Assembly: GCA_018136815.1 (NCBI GenBank)
Contig: CM030945.1
Coordinates: 1,028,605-1,092,604 of the forward strand
Source: Isochrysis galbana
Lineage: Eukaryota > Haptophyta > Isochrysidales > Isochrysidaceae
DNA: 64,000 bases
Reading direction: 5' to 3'
Program-made: the position numbers and the translations under genes
Notes under the pieces: model-generated
Database searches by the model: none
What the model was told of the DNA's origin: nothing
The model's input: the letters and a program-made list of their open reading frames with translations, nothing else
Shown: positions 1 through 9,868 of the stretch, one piece after another
Layout of the letters: every line of letters starts with the position of its first letter
Position numbering within the stretch: position 1 is the first letter of the stretch

Positions 1-306
1 GGAGTGGAGGGTGGAAGGGGAGGGAAGGGAGGGCTTTGGGTGTGTGTGGGCGCACATCTTGAACCCCTGGAGGATCGCCGCCGCCCTCTCGTCCTGCGGC
101 GCCACGATCGAGGGGCCCTCGTCCTCCAATTCCCACTCCAGCTCGCCCATCGCGCGCCCCAAGGGCTTGGGGGGTCGTCCCTCCCAACCCCCCACGCCTC
201 GCACCCCACCTCTTTCTCACCGTAACAGGCCGAATCATTCTTATCTATCGCCCCACCCGTCCGCACAGAGAGGCTCGATCGTCGTCTCCTCGAACTTGGC
301 GCGCGC

Positions 307-343
<37 letters not shown>

Positions 344-820
344 GTTCTGTTTTCGTCCTCTTGGAATGCGGAGAGAGGTCTCCAGTGTGGCCGCTCAGCA
401 TCTTCTTCTCTCCTCACCCCTCCTTCTTCTTATCTGTCTTCTCATCCTTCCTAACCTCTCAGTCCTCTCCCTCCCTCCCTTCCTCTCTCTCTCTCTCTCT
501 CTCTCTCCCCCCCCCCCCCCCCACCTACACCTCTCTCTCTCCCCCCCCCACATACCTCTAAACTACCTCTCCCCCTCCCCCCTCCCCTCCCCCCCTCTCC
601 CCCCCTCTTTCCTCTCGCTCGAAAGTCTCTCCCTCCCTTCCTCTCTCTCTCTCTCTCCCCCCAACTACCCCCCCCCTCTCTCCCTCTGATCATCTCTCCA
701 ATACCACCTCTCTCCCCCTCCCCCCTCCCCTCCCTTCCCTCTTTCCTCTCGCTTTATTCTCCACTCTCCCCGACTGCTCTCTCTCTCTCTCTCGCTCTCA
801 GCTCAGTGCGCACTCCCTCA
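1..820. repeat. Low-complexity GA/CT and poly-C tract
   Basis: A pure (GA)n run sits at about 308-342, followed by CT-rich and C-rich microsatellite from about 400 to 800. Open frames through this stretch encode only Ser/Leu/Pro or Arg/Glu/Gly strings and are consequences of the repeats. No gene is supported. Confidence 0.85.
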
Positions 821-2112
821 GAAAATCGACCCAGATACTCCGATGAAGCTCTTACAATACGTGTAGAGTAGAGTAGAGAAGATCTGCAGAGCATGGCCTG
901 AGAGCTAGCGAACGAGCTTGGGGCTGCTAGGGTTAGGACCTAACCCTAAATGCATTCGGTCAGGGTTAGCTGCTAACCTTTTAAAGCAAGCCATTCACCA
1001 TTCAGGGGTTAGGGTTTGGCTTGGCCTTACTCACAACTCACCCTTACCCTCAGGCTCGCTAGAAGTCTGTACCCCTACCGCGTGAGGGGGTAGGGGGGGG
1101 GGGGCGTGCGCGAGTTGCATCGTGATGATGTCCCTGCGCTCGTCTTCGTCGATGTGCCGCCGCGTCGATGAGTGTGCAGGGGGGGCAGCACCTGTGTGTG
1201 ACGGAGGACGGTAGCCCTCCCCTTCCTCCCCGCGCCGAGAAGGGTCGGACGCAGCGCCCCTCTCCTCCTCCTCCTCGCCCCCTCCCTCCCCTCGGGCGAC
1301 GTGGGTTTTACCAAGAAAAACAAAAGAGAAAAGAAGTCCTTTACGAAAGTCTTACGGGAGGGGAAGCACAGGTCGTTTGCCTTCATTTGGTACCCCTCGT
1401 TTCCAAATACGCGATGCGCCGGTACAAAAAAAATCGTCTAGTATTTAAGCAAAGGCACCCACCTCACAGCATAGATGGGGTAACAGCTTATCAGCTCTCA
1501 AGGTTATGGAGCTATCACTAATATCAGCACTAATATCAGCTCTCATGAGAGTTGTCCCAACCAACAACAAAACTCCCCTGTGCGCGCACGCATGTGTTGA
1601 TTTATGCTCTCCACTATCCACACACAAACTCTCTCTCTCTCCTCTAGCGTTAGCGTAGATTAGTACTACTAGTTGGTAGTTGGATGAACCTAACGCATCT
1701 TAGGGATTGAGGATAGATGATAGAGCGTAGCAGCCAAGCAGCCGACCGAGGGAGGCTACTACGTATGTATATGTATGCTGAAGTATCGATGTTGAGGGAG
1801 GGGGGGAGGCGACGATTCTAATAGTAAAAGGAGTCATAGTAGTAGATCAGCCCCTTTAAGATTAGTCTAGCAGCCGACAACTAATATCAGTGATTTGGCA
1901 GTTTGGAGCTATTACTCTTACTGAGAGCTCATAACAGTACTCTTACCCCATCTAAGCCTCACAGTGCTCAACCATGTCTATAAATGGAATGGCGGCTGAT
2001 GATGTAGTACGCAAGCGATTGCAATGGATCATAAGAAAGATGGACGATAACTTTAAAAATTCATCTTACCTCTCTTTCCGCCATATGCCACTTCGCCACT
2101 TCTAAATCTGCC
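821..2112. other. Intergenic, no gene recognised; degenerate telomere-like words
   Basis: Around 928-1020 the words CTAGGGTTAGG, CCTAACCCTAAA, CAGGGTTAG and GGTTAGGGTTTGG recur in both orientations, like a decayed TTAGGG-type block, but there is no regular array. A second landmark at about 1,350-1,400 (GGGAGGGGAAG followed by TGCCTTCATTTGG) resembles sequence next to the cytochrome b561 remnants at 4.6 and 9.8 kb. The rest is unremarkable AT-balanced DNA. Confidence 0.5.
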
Positions 2113-3186
2113 ATGCAGGTTATGGCGGAAGCATTGGACAGCATCAGTCCACCGCCGCCGGTTGGGGTCAACCCGGGCCTCCACCCGCCGCTCGATCTGC
2201 ACCAGCTCGGTCCGTCCGTCAATCCCCTTTGAACGGGCCGTCGGATGGGGGATGGAGGCCAGCCAGCATCGTTGATGATCCAGCGCGTGCTAGACACGGG
2301 CCTCATTAGGGTGGAGTTGCCATCGTCGATCCGCATCATCCATCCGGGCTTCTTCAGCGGCGTCCAGAGCCTCCTCGAGTCGGTCCAGATTCCGGACGGG
2401 CTGATCAAGATCGAGAGCGAGACATTTGCAGCATGCACCACACTGCGCTCCCTCGCGCTACCGCCCTCACTCAGAGTGATTGGCAATGGTGCGTTTCGGG
2501 GGAGCGCGCTCGAGGAGATGGAGCTGCCGGCCGGGGTGGTGTCTCTCGGTACTGAGTGCTTCATCGAGTGCACATCCCTGCGGGCGGTCTCGATCCCCGT
2601 TGATGTGTATAAGGTGCCCTTCGGCTGCTTCCGTCGTTGCAGTGCGCTGGTGTCGGTGTCGGCCCCGGGGGCGAGTGTCCTGGACGAGTGCGCCTTCTCT
2701 GGCTGCACTGCATTACGGGAGCCCCCCATCTCCCACGTGCTCGAGGTGGTGGGTCAATACTGCTTCCAAGGGTGCACCTCCCTCGAGACGGTCTCTCTTC
2801 CTCGAGGAGTCCACGAGGTGCTGGGGGCGAGGACGCGGGGGGCTGCATTGCACTGGAGACGGTGCAGCTACCACTCTGTGGAGTGGTCGAGATCAAAGAT
2901 CATGGATTTTCAGGGTGCGCCTCGCTGCGCTCCTTCGCTTTTCCGCGGTCCCTCGAGGTGCTCGGACTGAAGGCCTTCCGAGCTTGTGGGCTCGAGGAGG
3001 TGAAGCTACCGACCGCACTGAAAAGCCTCGGCGAGGGCTGCTTTGAAGACTGCACAGCCTTGCGGACCGTCGTGGTTCCAGACGGAGTCGCGACGGTACC
3101 TGACGCCTGCTTCGCCTCCTGCCACGCGCTGGTCTCGGTGGCGGCGGCCGGAGTGCGCGCCCTCGGAGAGTCATCATTCACATCTG
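2113..3186 (+). pseudogene. BspA-type LRR (LRR_5) gene, broken
   Basis: The translation is a run of about ten BspA-like leucine-rich repeats with the signature ELPxSxxxIxxxxFxxCxxLxxVxIPxGV, typical of large LRR_5 families in algae and protists; these act as binding scaffolds, not enzymes. The main frame starts at ATG 2245 and runs to about 2,825. There a G-run (GTGCTGGGGGCGAG) shifts the reading to the next frame, which resumes GEDAGGCIALETVQLP and continues in register to about 3,186. A same-frame upstream segment from ATG 2113 (MQVMAEALDSISPPPP) is cut off by a TGA at about 2,227, so the original N-terminus may also be lost. The 3' end runs directly into the RING duplication. Two or three disruptions make it a pseudogene, unless the G-run is a sequencing error. 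Confidence 0.75.
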
Positions 3187-4020
3187 GTGACGCAGATGGC
3201 GCACAAACGGTCGTCATCATCCTTGTCGGCGTCACATACTTGGAGACTTTCTTGGATGACGCGCAAGGGGGTTAGGGGGATGGATTTCCGCACTTTGCCC
3301 TTTATCAGATCGACCTCACCATCCTTGCGGACCGACAGACGCGTTCCACATGGGCACTTTGGCGGAGGGATCGCGCGGCGGACCATGGTGCGCGCGCACG
3401 CGACATGGATGGGATGGTTGTTGGTGCAGTGCACTTGCACCGGCTCCGCCACAACTTGGTCGCAAAAAAGCACTTCACTAACGTGATGACAAGGAACCAT
3501 GAGCATATTCTTTGGCCTGGTGACGCAGATGGCGCACAAACGGTCGTCATCATCCTTGTCGGCGTCACATACTTGGAGACTTTCTTGGATGACGCGCAAG
3601 GGGGTTAGGGGGATGGATTTCCGCACTTTGCCCTTTATCAGATCGACCTCACCATCCTTGCGGACCGACAGACGCGTTCCACATGGGCACTTTGGCGGAG
3701 GGATCGCGCGGCGGACCATGGTGCGCGCGCACGCGACATGGATGGGATGGTTGTTGGTGCAGTGCACTTGCACCGGCTCCGCCACAACTTGGTCGCAAAA
3801 AAGCACTTCACTAAAGGGCCGTACATGTGTTGAGCAACTGCTTACTCGAGTCCAGCTTCGAGTTGGTGTCCTGAATCGTCTCCTCCAACTCGCGTACACG
3901 AAGCTCCAGCTTTTGGATTGAAGATTTACCTCGTTCTTGTTGTTCTAAGAGGCGTTTGATCTTGTTGTCCTTGATCTCCAGCTCGTCACGCCTCTTCCTG
4001 AACTCGATGGGCTCGTACAT
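3174..4020 (-). pseudogene. Coiled-coil plus RING-like zinc-finger gene, duplicated and frame-broken
   Basis: On the minus strand, 4020-3811 encodes a 69-aa coiled coil (MYEPIEFRKRRDELEIKDN...). The reading then changes frame into a RING-like part: CDQVVAEPVQVHCTNNHPIH, then CARTM, KCPCG, an acidic DDDD stretch and CAICVTRPKNMLMVPCHH. The last segment is the usual start of a RING-HC finger (CxxC...PCxH), so the finger is formed only across the junction of the two tandem copies. Known RING fingers act as ubiquitin E3 ligases; here cysteine order and frame are disturbed, so activity is doubtful. It lies tail to tail with the LRR pseudogene and overlaps its end. Confidence 0.6.
3188..3820. repeat. 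333-bp tandem duplication in the RING gene
   Basis: Sequence from TGACGCAGATGGCGCACAAA at 3188 recurs at 3521, giving a 333-bp period. About 300 bp are near identical in both copies; each ends at AAAAAGCACTTCACTAA. The period is a multiple of three, so the minus-strand frame stays open across the junction. Confidence 0.9.
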
Positions 4021-4147
4021 CTCTATCTACGGCGCGCCTTTTCCTACACCCTCTGCGAATATCGGCTGACCCAGGCCCCTCCTCGTCGGTAGGCTCTGTT
4101 GTCTGGGCTGCCATCTCAAGGGGGCCTGCCTCGACGGCCACCCAAGG

Positions 4148-4310
4148 CTCTGCTGGCCGGGGCTGGGGTGCGGGCGGCTCTGCTGGCCGGGGCTGGGGGT
4201 GCGGGCGGGGCTGGGGGTGCGGGCGGCTCTGCTGGCCGGGGCTGGGGTGCGGGCGGCTCTGCTGGCCGGGGCTGGGGTGCGGGCGGCTCTGCTGGCCGGG
4301 GTTGGGGGCT
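4148..4310. repeat. About 30-bp GC-rich minisatellite
   Basis: Five to six imperfect copies of a roughly 30-bp unit (GCTCTGCTGGCCGGGGCTGG then GGTGCGGGCG) lie immediately upstream of the cytochrome b561 remnant. Translations are Ala/Gly or Pro/Ala strings. Confidence 0.85.
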
Positions 4311-4592
4311 CTGCTGGCTGGGCGGGATCGTCGCCTTCGCCCTCGCTCTGCTGCAGCCGCTCAACGCGCTCGTGCGCGGCACGCCCGGCACCCGCACCAC
4401 ACGCCGCGCCGTGTGGCGGGTCGCGCACAAGGGGGCAGGCTACGTCGTGCTCGGCGTGGGCGTCTACCAGGCTACCAGGCCCTCTCGGGGCGCGCCCTCA
4501 TGCCGAGCCAAGGCGACGCCGTTCTCGTCGCGTACGTGGTGCTGCTCGGCCTCTCCTTCGGGGTGCTCGCGGGGGGGCTCATGGTAGGGTGA
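4300..4592 (+). pseudogene. Cytochrome b561-type domain fragment, frame broken by 8-bp duplication
   Basis: The frame reads GIVAFALALLQPLNALVRG, then WRVAHKGAGYVVLGVGVYQ, which matches the eukaryotic cytochrome b561/ferric-reductase transmembrane domain (helix ending LLQPxNA, Trp-Arg, a His of the haem-ligand type, then a second helix). At about 4,470-4,486 the sequence CTACCAGGCTACCAGG is an 8-bp direct duplication that shifts the frame. In the next frame the protein continues ALSGRALMPSQGDAV and YVVLLGLSFGVLAGGLMVG before a stop at 4592. Only about the last third of a b561 domain is present. The 3' end plus roughly 60 bp of downstream sequence recurs on the minus strand at 9,800-9,925. Confidence 0.6.
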
Positions 4593-5121
4593 GACTCCCC
4601 GCGGGAGGGGAAGAAACCGGAGGGAAAGGAGACCAAATGAAGGCAAGCCGCCTTTCTCTCTTGTCTCTTGTCTTAAAAATTCAAAGCGCACACTTGCGCG
4701 GTGGCGGTGGGCGGTGGGAGACTTTGTTATCGCCACATACCTATCAGGGGGCGTGGACTTGATGGGAGGTAGAGGTAGAGGTAGAGGTAGAGAACTAGAA
4801 TCTAGCTATACGCTATACTAGCTAGCGGCTAGCGGTAGCGGCCAATGCAGCATGCACCATGCACCACGACAACCACAACGACAGACCTCACGACCTCACC
4901 GGCTTCGCACCCTTCCCCGCCGAGCTCGCAATCCTCATCTATCACTACGAGCCGCCGACAAGAGCTTTTCGTCGTGTTGGGATGCACTCACTACGCGCCG
5001 ACAGCCGACAGTCGTCGCCAAAACTGCCGATCCGCAGCTTCAGTATTGGCGCTTCTAGCCGGCAGTAAGGGTTAAAGGGTGACCCTAATCCTATACTTAG
5101 TAATAAACTTACTGGTCTCTC
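4593..5121. other. Intergenic, with antisense patches of the downstream gene
   Basis: Positions 4902-4937 are the reverse complement of about 36 bp from the LRR part of the downstream gene (about 6,392-6,427, with the second copy at +1,011). Positions about 4,938-4,986 resemble the reverse complement of about 7,848-7,895 at the start of its ankyrin region. The two patches are joined directly. The rest holds a short GGTAGA tandem run near 4,768-4,790 and no gene. Confidence 0.55.
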
Positions 5122-8100
5122 ATGGCGGTGCGTCGCCTCGCCGAGCCCTTCCTTCCCACCCGCCACTCGCCGCCCGCCGGGGCGGACGGTGGGTCGAGCG
5201 GCGACCTCACTGACAACAAACATCTTTTCGACGCACAGGAGCAAACAAAACCGCCGGGCTTCTCGTTCAGCCCTATGCCCACAGGTTTCTCGTTTGGCAG
5301 TGACGCCACAGACGCACAGACCACCAGTGCATTCAGCTTTGGCAGCTCTTCTACGGCACCTGCCGCGGGTACGCAAGGTTCGGGAGGCTTCAGCTTCGTC
5401 AATTTTCCTGCTCCAACCACCGCAACGCCCGCCTCGTCCGCGCAAACTGCCGGGGGCTTCAGTTTTGGGGCTTCTTCAGCTGTGGCTGAACAGAGCACAG
5501 GGGAACTCAGCGCTGGCGGCTCGGTTGTGGCGCCCGCCTCGGTCACACAGGGCGGAGGTGCATTCAGCTTTGGCTGCTTGTCTGGAGCGCTCTCTTCATG
5601 CACGCCTAGTGCGGGCGGCTTCAGGTTTGGCGTCCCGGCTGCGACGCCTGTCCCACTCATGCAGAGCGGGGGCAGCTTCCTTGATGCGGATCCTGCCTCT
5701 GCCAATGCGACCTCCACTGCCGCGACAAACCCTTTTGGAGCCGCTGGCGGCGGAGGTGTTGATGAAGCCCCTGCTCCTGCCAGTAGTGGCTTCACCTTTG
5801 CTGGCACGAGTGCGCCTGCTACCCTATTTGGTGCGGCTCCATGTTCTGCACCGAGCCCGGCCTCAGGCTTTACCTTCAGTGGCGGAGCAGCCTCGGGTTT
5901 TGGCGGCGCGGCTGGCTTTGCACCAGCTCTCGCTTCGGCAGATGGAGGCGGCTTCATGTTCGCAGGCGCAAGCAGTTCCGCCCCCGCCCCTGCATTTGGA
6001 GCCGCAAACAAGGGACTGTTCAAGCTGGAAAACGTATCACTACTGAAACTTGAGGACGCGGACAAAATCATCGCTGCGCTCGAACGTGGCGGGATCGAGC
6101 GACTCGTCCTTCAGGGCGCTCCGGTCGATATTGACGAGAACCCGACGGTGAAGGTAGCTGGCGCGCGACCGCTTGCGGCCGCGTTGAAAGCTGCGCAGCC
6201 CAGTCTGCGCGAGGTCGTGTTGATGGGACACCGCTTCGGGGACGAGGAGTCGGCCGAGACGTTGCTGAGTGGCCTCAGCGGCTCCCAGGCCCTCCACGAA
6301 TTGGATCTCACAAACTCTAGCTTGGGGACAGAAGGCGCACGGGCGCTAGCGCAGCACATCCGGGGCTGCACTTCGATGAGAGTGCTGAAGCTTGAGGATT
6401 GCGAGCTCGGCGGGGAAGGGTGCGAAGCTGTCGCCGAGGCAATCATGGGGATGAGCTCTCTCGAACACTTGGACCTTCGGAACAACGGCATGGACGAGAG
6501 CGACACGTGTGTTGATGTCCTTGCGGAGTCGCTGAAGGGCAAGTCCAAGCTCAAGATGGTGGCTCTCGACGAGGATCTGGAGTTGGAGCCTCTGCGGCAC
6601 GTGCTGGCAAACAATTGCGTCGAGCAAGCCCTGCACTTGGGCGACTACGAAGACTTGACGGATGAGAGTGAAGACGACGAGGAAGTCGAGATTAAACAAG
6701 TGATCGATGGTCCGGCGTGCGCTTCGTCAGATCCGGCAGGTACCGAATCGCCATCGCAGAACTCGAGGTGCTCACCACAATCGCCATGCGATTCAGAACC
6801 CACCGCGACGTGCGTCCCGACATCTCCCACGGATGCTGTTCGGCCCGATCTATGTTCCGCACCGAGCCCGGCCTCAGGCTTTACCTTCAGCGGCGGAGCA
6901 GCCTCGGGTTTTGGCGGCGCGGCTGGCTTTGCACCAGCTCTCGCTTCGGCAGATGGAGGCGGCTTCATGTTCGCAGGCGCAAGCAGTTCCGCCCCCGCCC
7001 CTGCATTCGGAGCCGCAAACAAGGGACTGTTCAAGCTGGAAAACGTATCACTACTGAAACTTGAGGACGCGGACAAAATCATCGCTGCGCTCGAACGTGG
7101 CGGGATCGAGCGACTCGTCCTTCAGGGCGCTCCGGTCGATATTGACGAGAACCCGACGGTGAAGGTAGCTGGCGCGCGACCGCTTGCGGCCGCGTTGAAA
7201 GCTGCGCAGCCCAGTCTGCGCGAGGTCGTGTTGATGGGACACCGCTTCGGGGACGAGGAGTCGGCCGAGACGTTGCTGAGTGGCCTCAGCGGCTCCCAGG
7301 CCCTCCACGAATTGGATCTCACAAACTCTAGCTTGGGGACAGAAGGCGCACGGGCGCTAGCGCAGCACATCCGGGGCTGCACTTCGATGAGAGTGCTGAA
7401 GCTTGAGGATTGCGAGCTCGGCGGGGAAGGGTGCGAAGCTGTCGCCGAGGCAATCATGGGGATGAGCTCTCTCGAACACTTGGACCTTCGGAACAACGGC
7501 ATGGACGAGAGCGACACGTGTGTTGATGTCCTTGCGGAGTCGCTGAAGGGCAAGTCCAAGCTCAAGATGGTGGCTCTCGACGAGGATCTGGAGTTGGAGC
7601 CTCTGCGGCACGTGCTGGCAAACAATTGCGTCGAGCAAGCCCTGCACTTGGGCGACTACGAAGACTTGACGGATGAGAGTGAAGACGACGAGGAAGTCGA
7701 GATTAAACAAGTGATCGATGGTCCGGCGTGCGCTTCGTCAGATCCGGCAGGTACCGAATCGCCATCGCAGAACTCGAGGTGCTCACCACAATCGCCATGC
7801 GATTCAGAACCCACCGCGACGTGCGTCCCGACATCTCCCACGGATGCGGCATCCCAACACGACAAGCTCTTGTCGGCGGCTCGTAGTGGTAGAGGTGATG
7901 ATGGCATCCGGGAAGCATTGAGCGCCGGGGCGGACCCCAACGCCAGCGACACAGAAGGGAATACCGCCCTTCATCACCTGGCGCAAGCTGGACGCGTGAG
8001 GGCGACCGAGGAACTACTGCGCGCAAAAGCTGCGCCAGATGCCACCAATGCGCGGGGAGTGACCCCGCTCATGGCCGCCTCAAAAAGTGGGTGGCACGAA

Positions 8101-9333
8101 CTCGTCGACGTGTTGCTCAAAGCGGGCGCAGACATAAGGATTCGGTCCATTGATGGGCGCATTGCAGCTGACATCGCCGCTGCTGCAGCGCGTGATTCCG
8201 GCGATGAGGCAAGCTCGCGGTACGAGCAAACGCTCAAGCTGTTGAGGGCTCCAAAGCCTTCTCACGACGTCGGCTCATCCGATGTGGACTCGGCTGCGAC
8301 ACCACAGCCTCCACTGGGCGGCACGCCCGGCTTCTTGTTTGCTCAAGTTGATGCGCCATCGCCCGCTGTATCCGCATCTGCGCCACCCGCGACCGCCATG
8401 TCATTGTCGGTGCTTCAAAATATGATCGAAGGTGTATTTCGCACATCGCTCTCCTCGGTGAACACTAAGCTTAGTAACATCGAGGAACAGACCTCGGCTA
8501 TCGCCGCAGTGCCCGCATTGCAGGGCACAAGTTTAGATGCTGTCATTCGCGAGCTTCAGACCGTCACAGAGTCGAGTGCGCGCCAGATTATAGAGCTTGA
8601 ATCGCAGCGCAAGAGATGTGAGGCAGATGGCCAGGCGGCGGCCGCCGCAATAGCAGTGGCCAAGGCAGAGGCAGTTGAACGAGAAAAGTTACTCGTGATT
8701 AGAGAAAACGCTCTTGATAGCCGCGAGCGATTGCTCGTGAAACGCGAGGAGGCCTGTGATGATCGAGAAGCAAGAATCCGTTCTCGGGAGGACGCTCTTG
8801 AACGCATGGAAGAGGCGGTCTGCCAACGGCAGCAAAGGATGGATGCAAATGAGGAGCTCCTCAAAAACGCCACGCGTTCCGCGCAAGATCACGCCGCTGC
8901 GCTTCACGAGGAGGTATTGCGCAGCTCAGCACGTATCGAGGAAGTCGAACAAGCGAATCTCGAGTTGCAGGCCAGGGCCAACGCACTCGAGCAGCAAATC
9001 TCTGAGCGCACCACGGAGATCTTCCACCTTCAAGCGGATAATCGGCGTTTGGCCATGAGGATAGCCGGCCGAGGGTCTGAGAACTCCCCTCAGGGACGCA
9101 ATGCAGGCGCGCCACCCTCCCCACAACGCACTGGCATGCGCTGTAGTGGGCGACTGGGGGCCACTTCACATACACCGTCGAGCGCCAAAGCCGGGGCAAC
9201 GAGTTGCCGCCCAGGCCTCAGTTTTGGTGCGGAGGCCCGAGACATGCTCGATGCTCTACCATCAAGCGAGACTACTCAGACACGTCTCACGGCCGCGCGC
9301 CTTTTCGGTGTGCTCGACAGGCAAGGTATCTAA
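5122..9333 (+). CDS. FG-repeat / RanGAP-like LRR / ankyrin / coiled-coil protein
   Basis: A single-exon 1,403-aa protein starting at ATG 5122 (MAVRRLAEP). Residues 1-290 are nucleoporin-like, with many FSFG, GFSF, AFSFG, GFTF and LFG motifs separated by Ser/Ala/Thr linkers. Residues about 297-506 form LRRs of the ribonuclease-inhibitor/RanGAP class (LKLEDCELGGEGCEAVAEAI, LEHLDLRNNGMDES), followed by an acidic tail DYEDLTDESEDDEEVE that resembles the end of RanGAP. This block is repeated at about 577-860. Ankyrin repeats follow at about 910-1,040 (NTALHHLAQAG, GVTPLMAASKSGWHELVDVL), then a long coiled coil at about 1,100-1,315. FG motifs bind transport receptors and RanGAP activates Ran GTP hydrolysis, so a nuclear-pore-associated Ran or transport role is inferred. 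I do not see the N-terminal RanGAP segment carrying the catalytic arginine, so GAP activity is unproven. Confidence 0.8.
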   Translation: MAVRRLAEPFLPTRHSPPAGADGGSSGDLTDNKHLFDAQEQTKPPGFSFSPMPTGFSFGSDATDAQTTSAFSFGSSSTAPAAGTQGSGGFSFVNFPAPTTATPASSAQTAGGFSFGASSAVAEQSTGELSAGGSVVAPASVTQGGGAFSFGCLSGALSSCTPSAGGFRFGVPAATPVPLMQSGGSFLDADPASANATSTAATNPFGAAGGGGVDEAPAPASSGFTFAGTSAPATLFGAAPCSAPSPASGFTFSGGAASGFGGAAGFAPALASADGGGFMFAGASSSAPAPAFGAANKGLFKLENVSLLKLEDADKIIAALERGGIERLVLQGAPVDIDENPTVKVAGARPLAAALKAAQPSLREVVLMGHRFGDEESAETLLSGLSGSQALHELDLTNSSLGTEGARALAQHIRGCTSMRVLKLEDCELGGEGCEAVAEAIMGMSSLEHLDLRNNGMDESDTCVDVLAESLKGKSKLKMVALDEDLELEPLRHVLANNCVEQALHLGDYEDLTDESEDDEEVEIKQVIDGPACASSDPAGTESPSQNSRCSPQSPCDSEPTATCVPTSPTDAVRPDLCSAPSPASGFTFSGGAASGFGGAAGFAPALASADGGGFMFAGASSSAPAPAFGAANKGLFKLENVSLLKLEDADKIIAALERGGIERLVLQGAPVDIDENPTVKVAGARPLAAALKAAQPSLREVVLMGHRFGDEESAETLLSGLSGSQALHELDLTNSSLGTEGARALAQHIRGCTSMRVLKLEDCELGGEGCEAVAEAIMGMSSLEHLDLRNNGMDESDTCVDVLAESLKGKSKLKMVALDEDLELEPLRHVLANNCVEQALHLGDYEDLTDESEDDEEVEIKQVIDGPACASSDPAGTESPSQNSRCSPQSPCDSEPTATCVPTSPTDAASQHDKLLSAARSGRGDDGIREALSAGADPNASDTEGNTALHHLAQAGRVRATEELLRAKAAPDATNARGVTPLMAASKSGWHELVDVLLKAGADIRIRSIDGRIAADIAAAAARDSGDEASSRYEQTLKLLRAPKPSHDVGSSDVDSAATPQPPLGGTPGFLFAQVDAPSPAVSASAPPATAMSLSVLQNMIEGVFRTSLSSVNTKLSNIEEQTSAIAAVPALQGTSLDAVIRELQTVTESSARQIIELESQRKRCEADGQAAAAAIAVAKAEAVEREKLLVIRENALDSRERLLVKREEACDDREARIRSREDALERMEEAVCQRQQRMDANEELLKNATRSAQDHAAALHEEVLRSSARIEEVEQANLELQARANALEQQISERTTEIFHLQADNRRLAMRIAGRGSENSPQGRNAGAPPSPQRTGMRCSGRLGATSHTPSSAKAGATSCRPGLSFGAEARDMLDALPSSETTQTRLTAARLFGVLDRQGI
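5840..7850 (+). repeat. 1,011-bp in-frame tandem duplication
   Basis: Sequence from about 5,840 recurs 1,011 bp later (for example GCCGCAAACAAGGGACTG at 6001 and 7012). The copies differ at only a few sites, such as TTCTGC/TTCCGC and GCATTTGGA/GCATTCGGA. The unit is 337 codons and covers the last FG motifs, the LRR block and the acidic tail. Confidence 0.92.
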
Positions 9334-9684
9334 CCGAGCGTGGGCTTCCTCAGCCGTAGGTGGGCTCTTCCAGAATTCGAGCCTTGGGCGTTCTGGAGCC
9401 ATGCGTTCCAAGCCTTTGACAACCTTGGTCACAAGGGACCTCCCTTTTCACAAGCGATCCCTCACCCATGCCCGCTCCCCTGCTTGTCACAAGATGCATG
9501 CGTTTTAGAGCCAGTGACGATTCGCATGCCCCGAAGGGCGATCATAATGAATGATGTAGTAATAATAAACTTGTTCAACTACAAGCCTAAGAAAAAGAAA
9601 GCTTTCAATATTCTCGCCTCACGCGTGGCTCTGGCCCTAGAACTTGAAGCAAGCCACGCCTAGCGCCTAGGCCTTGGGGGTTGG
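9334..9684. other. Intergenic
   Basis: No gene recognised. AATATTCTCGCC followed by CACGCGTGGC at about 9,610-9,632 is a weak relative of the repeated tail motif at 9,690 and 35,567. Confidence 0.5.
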
Positions 9685-9868
9685 GGGGGAAAACTTTTTA
9701 ATATTTTCGCCGCGCGTGCGACTCTGCAGAACTACTTAGCAGTCGCGCCCTAAACTCGCGCAGGGGTCCCTTCAATTCCACGCTAATGTCGGGGGGGTGG
9801 GAGGCGGCTTGCCTTCATTTGGTCTCCTTTCCCTCAGGGTTTCTTCCCCTCCCTGTGGGGGCCGACTC

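Noticed and set aside
928..1020. Interstitial telomere array
   Set aside because: Words are degenerate, in both orientations and not in tandem.
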